Origin: an uncultured Caryophanales bacterium
Lineage (GTDB): Bacteria > Bacillota_I > Bacilli_A > RFN20 > CAG-826
Direction: 5' to 3'
Length of the DNA: 7,920 nucleotides
NCBI GenBank assembly: GCA_946403545.1
Contig: CAMJAG010000048.1
Span: forward strand, 1-7,920
Below the pieces are notes generated by a model. The model searched no databases. It was not told the origin of the DNA and saw nothing but the letters and a program-made list of their open reading frames with translations. Made by a program: the position numbers and the translations under genes. This document shows positions 6,112 to 7,920 of this stretch, piece by piece; the first letter of the stretch is position 1; each line of letters opens with the position of its first letter.

Positions 6112-7332
6112 TTATAATTCTGAGTTTTTAAATAAATTTAAAAGAGGGTAAAAATCAGGTAAAACATCGCTATAAGTTACTATTAAATGGTTACCTACGT
6201 TCTCCTTTAATAGAGCGTACATAGCTCCCTCATCGAGTTGCACTCTAATTTGAGTGCGGCAAAAACCTGGTAAAGAAAGTGATTCTTTGATTTTACCAGT
6301 AATTAATAAATTGTCGTTTAGGCCTAACTTTTTTGAAAGCTTAACGATAGAGATATCGCCTTCGGCAAGTCTACCTTTAACTCCGATTCCAAGATCGCTT
6401 TCAAAATGAGTTAAAAGTTCATACTTGTCCACCATGTTAAGAGGTACTGTACAATGTGCCAAAATGACTGATAAGTCTTGAAGGTTAATTTCAGAAATAT
6501 TTGCCATGAAGCTTGGACGTCCTGTAAGAGCATAAAGTAAATACATTGTGAGTAAACTTGGAACATCTCCTTCACATGCAGACACTATTCCTTCTTCATT
6601 CAACATAGCGAGAGCGAGACACGCTGTGTTTTTGTATTTTTTGAGTAAATCGAAGCACTTAATTGTGAGTGCTTTTAAGTCATATTTTGCTACTAATTTC
6701 TTTAATGCGGAATAGATATAAAGTGCCATTGAAAGAGTTTCTTTGTCTTTAAATTTTCTTACAAGGTCACTATATCTTTTGTGATTTGTGTCAATTTCTT
6801 TTAATTCAATTAAAGAATATAATTCGTCCATTTTTATATGAACTAAATTAATTTTAAAAGCGTCATAAATTTCCTTCTTATTTAACTCACTTGCAATAAG
6901 CCAAGAAGATGATCCTCCAATGAGTCCAATGTTGGTGTTCATCACTTTTTCTTTAGCGATAACGACATTAGAAACGTGTTTAAGCGCTAAAGCGATCTCA
7001 TCTAGTTTTCCGCTTAAAAAGCAACAAGGATGGCCTATTTGAGCGCAATAAGACTTAATCTCAAAGCAAGCAGCTAGAGAATTATTCTTATTAGAAGAAA
7101 ATAGAATAAATGGCGTTGTTAAATCCTTTACAATCTTCTTAAAAGCAGCTTCAGCGCCTCCAGAAGCGATAAAAACAGCGTCTATAGGAGAATCTTTAGC
7201 GTTCTTAACTAAAGTAATATCCTCATCCATTAAATCAGTATTAATTTCATCAATAAAACAATCTGATTCTTTGATCAAAGCTTTATTCTTTGCGTGTAAC
7301 GCACTGGTTAATGTAATTAGATTAATATTCAT
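6112..7332 (-). CDS. Fucose isomerase-like protein of unknown substrate
   Basis: The 406-residue protein resembles the L-fucose/L-arabinose isomerase fold family, whose members interconvert aldoses and ketoses with a divalent metal. The N-terminal part (1-130) looks Rossmann-like, with VFIASGGAEAA (53-63). The middle has the family-type IGLIGGSSSWLIAS (135-148). The most characteristic stretch runs from ALAMLNEEGIVSACEGD (240-256) through PSLLTMYLLYALTGRPSFMAN (258-278) to AHCTVP (292-297) and HFESDLGIGVKG (309-320). Glu254, Asp256 and His382 (GNHLIV) are plausible metal or substrate residues. Related proteins, as I recall them, often carry His-His where this one has His382-Leu383. There are ten cysteines and no signal peptide or membrane helix. 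The start is set by AAAGGAG 7 nt upstream. No sugar kinase, aldolase or transporter lies beside it, so the substrate cannot be inferred. Fold family is moderately sure; reaction is not. Confidence 0.75.
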   Translation of the reverse strand: MNINLITLTSALHAKNKALIKESDCFIDEINTDLMDEDITLVKNAKDSPIDAVFIASGGAEAAFKKIVKDLTTPFILFSSNKNNSLAACFEIKSYCAQIGHPCCFLSGKLDEIALALKHVSNVVIAKEKVMNTNIGLIGGSSSWLIASELNKKEIYDAFKINLVHIKMDELYSLIELKEIDTNHKRYSDLVRKFKDKETLSMALYIYSALKKLVAKYDLKALTIKCFDLLKKYKNTACLALAMLNEEGIVSACEGDVPSLLTMYLLYALTGRPSFMANISEINLQDLSVILAHCTVPLNMVDKYELLTHFESDLGIGVKGRLAEGDISIVKLSKKLGLNDNLLITGKIKESLSLPGFCRTQIRVQLDEGAMYALLKENVGNHLIVTYSDVLPDFYPLLNLFKNSEL

Positions 7333-7337
7333 AAATA

Positions 7338-7346
7338 TTCTCCTTT
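7338..7346 (-). promoter_or_regulatory. Ribosome binding site of the isomerase-like gene
   Basis: On the minus strand AAAGGAGAA, with core AAGGAG, ends 7 nt before the ATG at 7332 when measured from the core. It confirms that start codon and shows that this is an expressed gene, not an accidental open frame behind the rRNA. Confidence 0.85.
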
Positions 7347-7358
7347 CTTATAATAAGA
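7346..7358. repeat. 13-bp palindrome between 5S rRNA and the isomerase-like gene
   Basis: The sequence TCTTATAATAAGA consists of two perfect 6-bp arms around one base. It ends at the ribosome binding site of the downstream gene. On the minus strand it contains TATTAT, a -10-like word, but no -35 box sits at the right distance, and a start from it would cut off the ribosome binding site. It could be a small operator, part of an RNA hairpin, or chance in AT-rich DNA. Confidence 0.3.
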
Positions 7359-7378
7359 TATTCGCCTGAATAAAAAAA

Positions 7379-7486
<108 letters not shown>

Positions 7487-7604
7487 TTTTTTTAAATTGA
7501 GAGATTGTTCTCTCAAAACTGAATATTACCACATGTTTCTTTCTTTGTTAATAGTGAACTTAAATCTTACTTATACTTTTTTACTCTTAGTAAAAATCTT
7601 AGAA
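7487..7604 (-). other. 23S-5S rRNA intergenic spacer with two hairpins
   Basis: This transcribed spacer of about 118 nt contains no tRNA. Two perfect 8-bp inverted repeats are present. TTTTTACT/AGTAAAAA with a 3-nt loop (7596-7578) lies just after the 23S 3' end. TTGAGAGA/TCTCTCAA with an ACAA loop (7516-7497) lies just before the 5S. The sequence CAGTTTTGAGAGAACAAT around the second resembles a motif common in Bacillota rRNA spacers. Both are probably processing structures. Confidence 0.7.

Positions 7605-7920
<316 letters not shown>

Noticed and set aside
7349..7354. Perfect TATAAT on the plus strand upstream of the 5S 3' end
   Set aside because: No -35 box lies 16-18 nt upstream on that strand. 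It is part of the small palindrome in AT-rich DNA, and an antisense promoter is not supported.
7487..7604. tRNA gene in the rRNA spacer
   Set aside because: I saw no cloverleaf, T-arm GTTCGA motif or CCA end on either strand.

Overview
The window is an AT-rich piece of a low-GC Gram-positive (Bacillota) chromosome. Every gene lies on the minus strand, so the biological reading direction is from the right end to the left. The readable protein genes end in TAA and use TGG for Trp with no internal TGA, so the standard code fits and a Mycoplasma/Spiroplasma-type code does not. The gene content and order (asp23-fakA-plsX-rnc-ftsY-ylxM-ffh) and a short 5S rRNA of about 108 nt suggest a reduced lineage near Erysipelotrichia, Acholeplasma or RF39-like uncultured Bacilli. 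That placement is inference.

Layout, in transcription order. (1) 7920-7605: the 3' end of a 23S rRNA, running off the window. (2) 7604-7487: the 23S-5S spacer, with two perfect 8-bp hairpins. (3) 7486-7379: a complete 5S rRNA whose terminal helix continues into an A7/U7 pairing and a U-tract that may act as terminator. (4) 7332-6112: a fucose-isomerase-like protein of unknown substrate, starting 46 nt after the 5S, with a strong ribosome binding site but no clear promoter. (5) 6071-6043: the best promoter in the window (TTGACA, 17 nt, TAGAAT), with a 16-bp palindrome over its -10 box. (6) asp23 and fakA, closed by an intrinsic terminator at 3958-3928. (7) A second tightly packed unit: plsX, rnc, ftsY, ylxM and ffh. 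ffh is cut by the left edge after its NG domain.

How the genes work together: FakA (with a FakB protein not seen here) phosphorylates exogenous fatty acids, and PlsX interconverts acyl-ACP and acyl-phosphate for PlsY, so the two neighbours supply acyl-phosphate for membrane lipid synthesis. FtsY, YlxM and Ffh form the protein side of the SRP membrane-targeting pathway. RNase III processes rRNA and other double-stranded RNA. Asp23 is a small envelope- or stress-associated protein. Compared with the Bacillus subtilis arrangement, the block lacks recG, fapR, fabD, fabG, acpP and smc between these genes.

Most of the window is conserved housekeeping DNA. I found no mobile element, CRISPR array, toxin-antitoxin or defence system. 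The points that merit a second look are the isomerase-like gene behind the rRNA operon, the palindrome over the asp23 promoter, and the compaction of the cluster.
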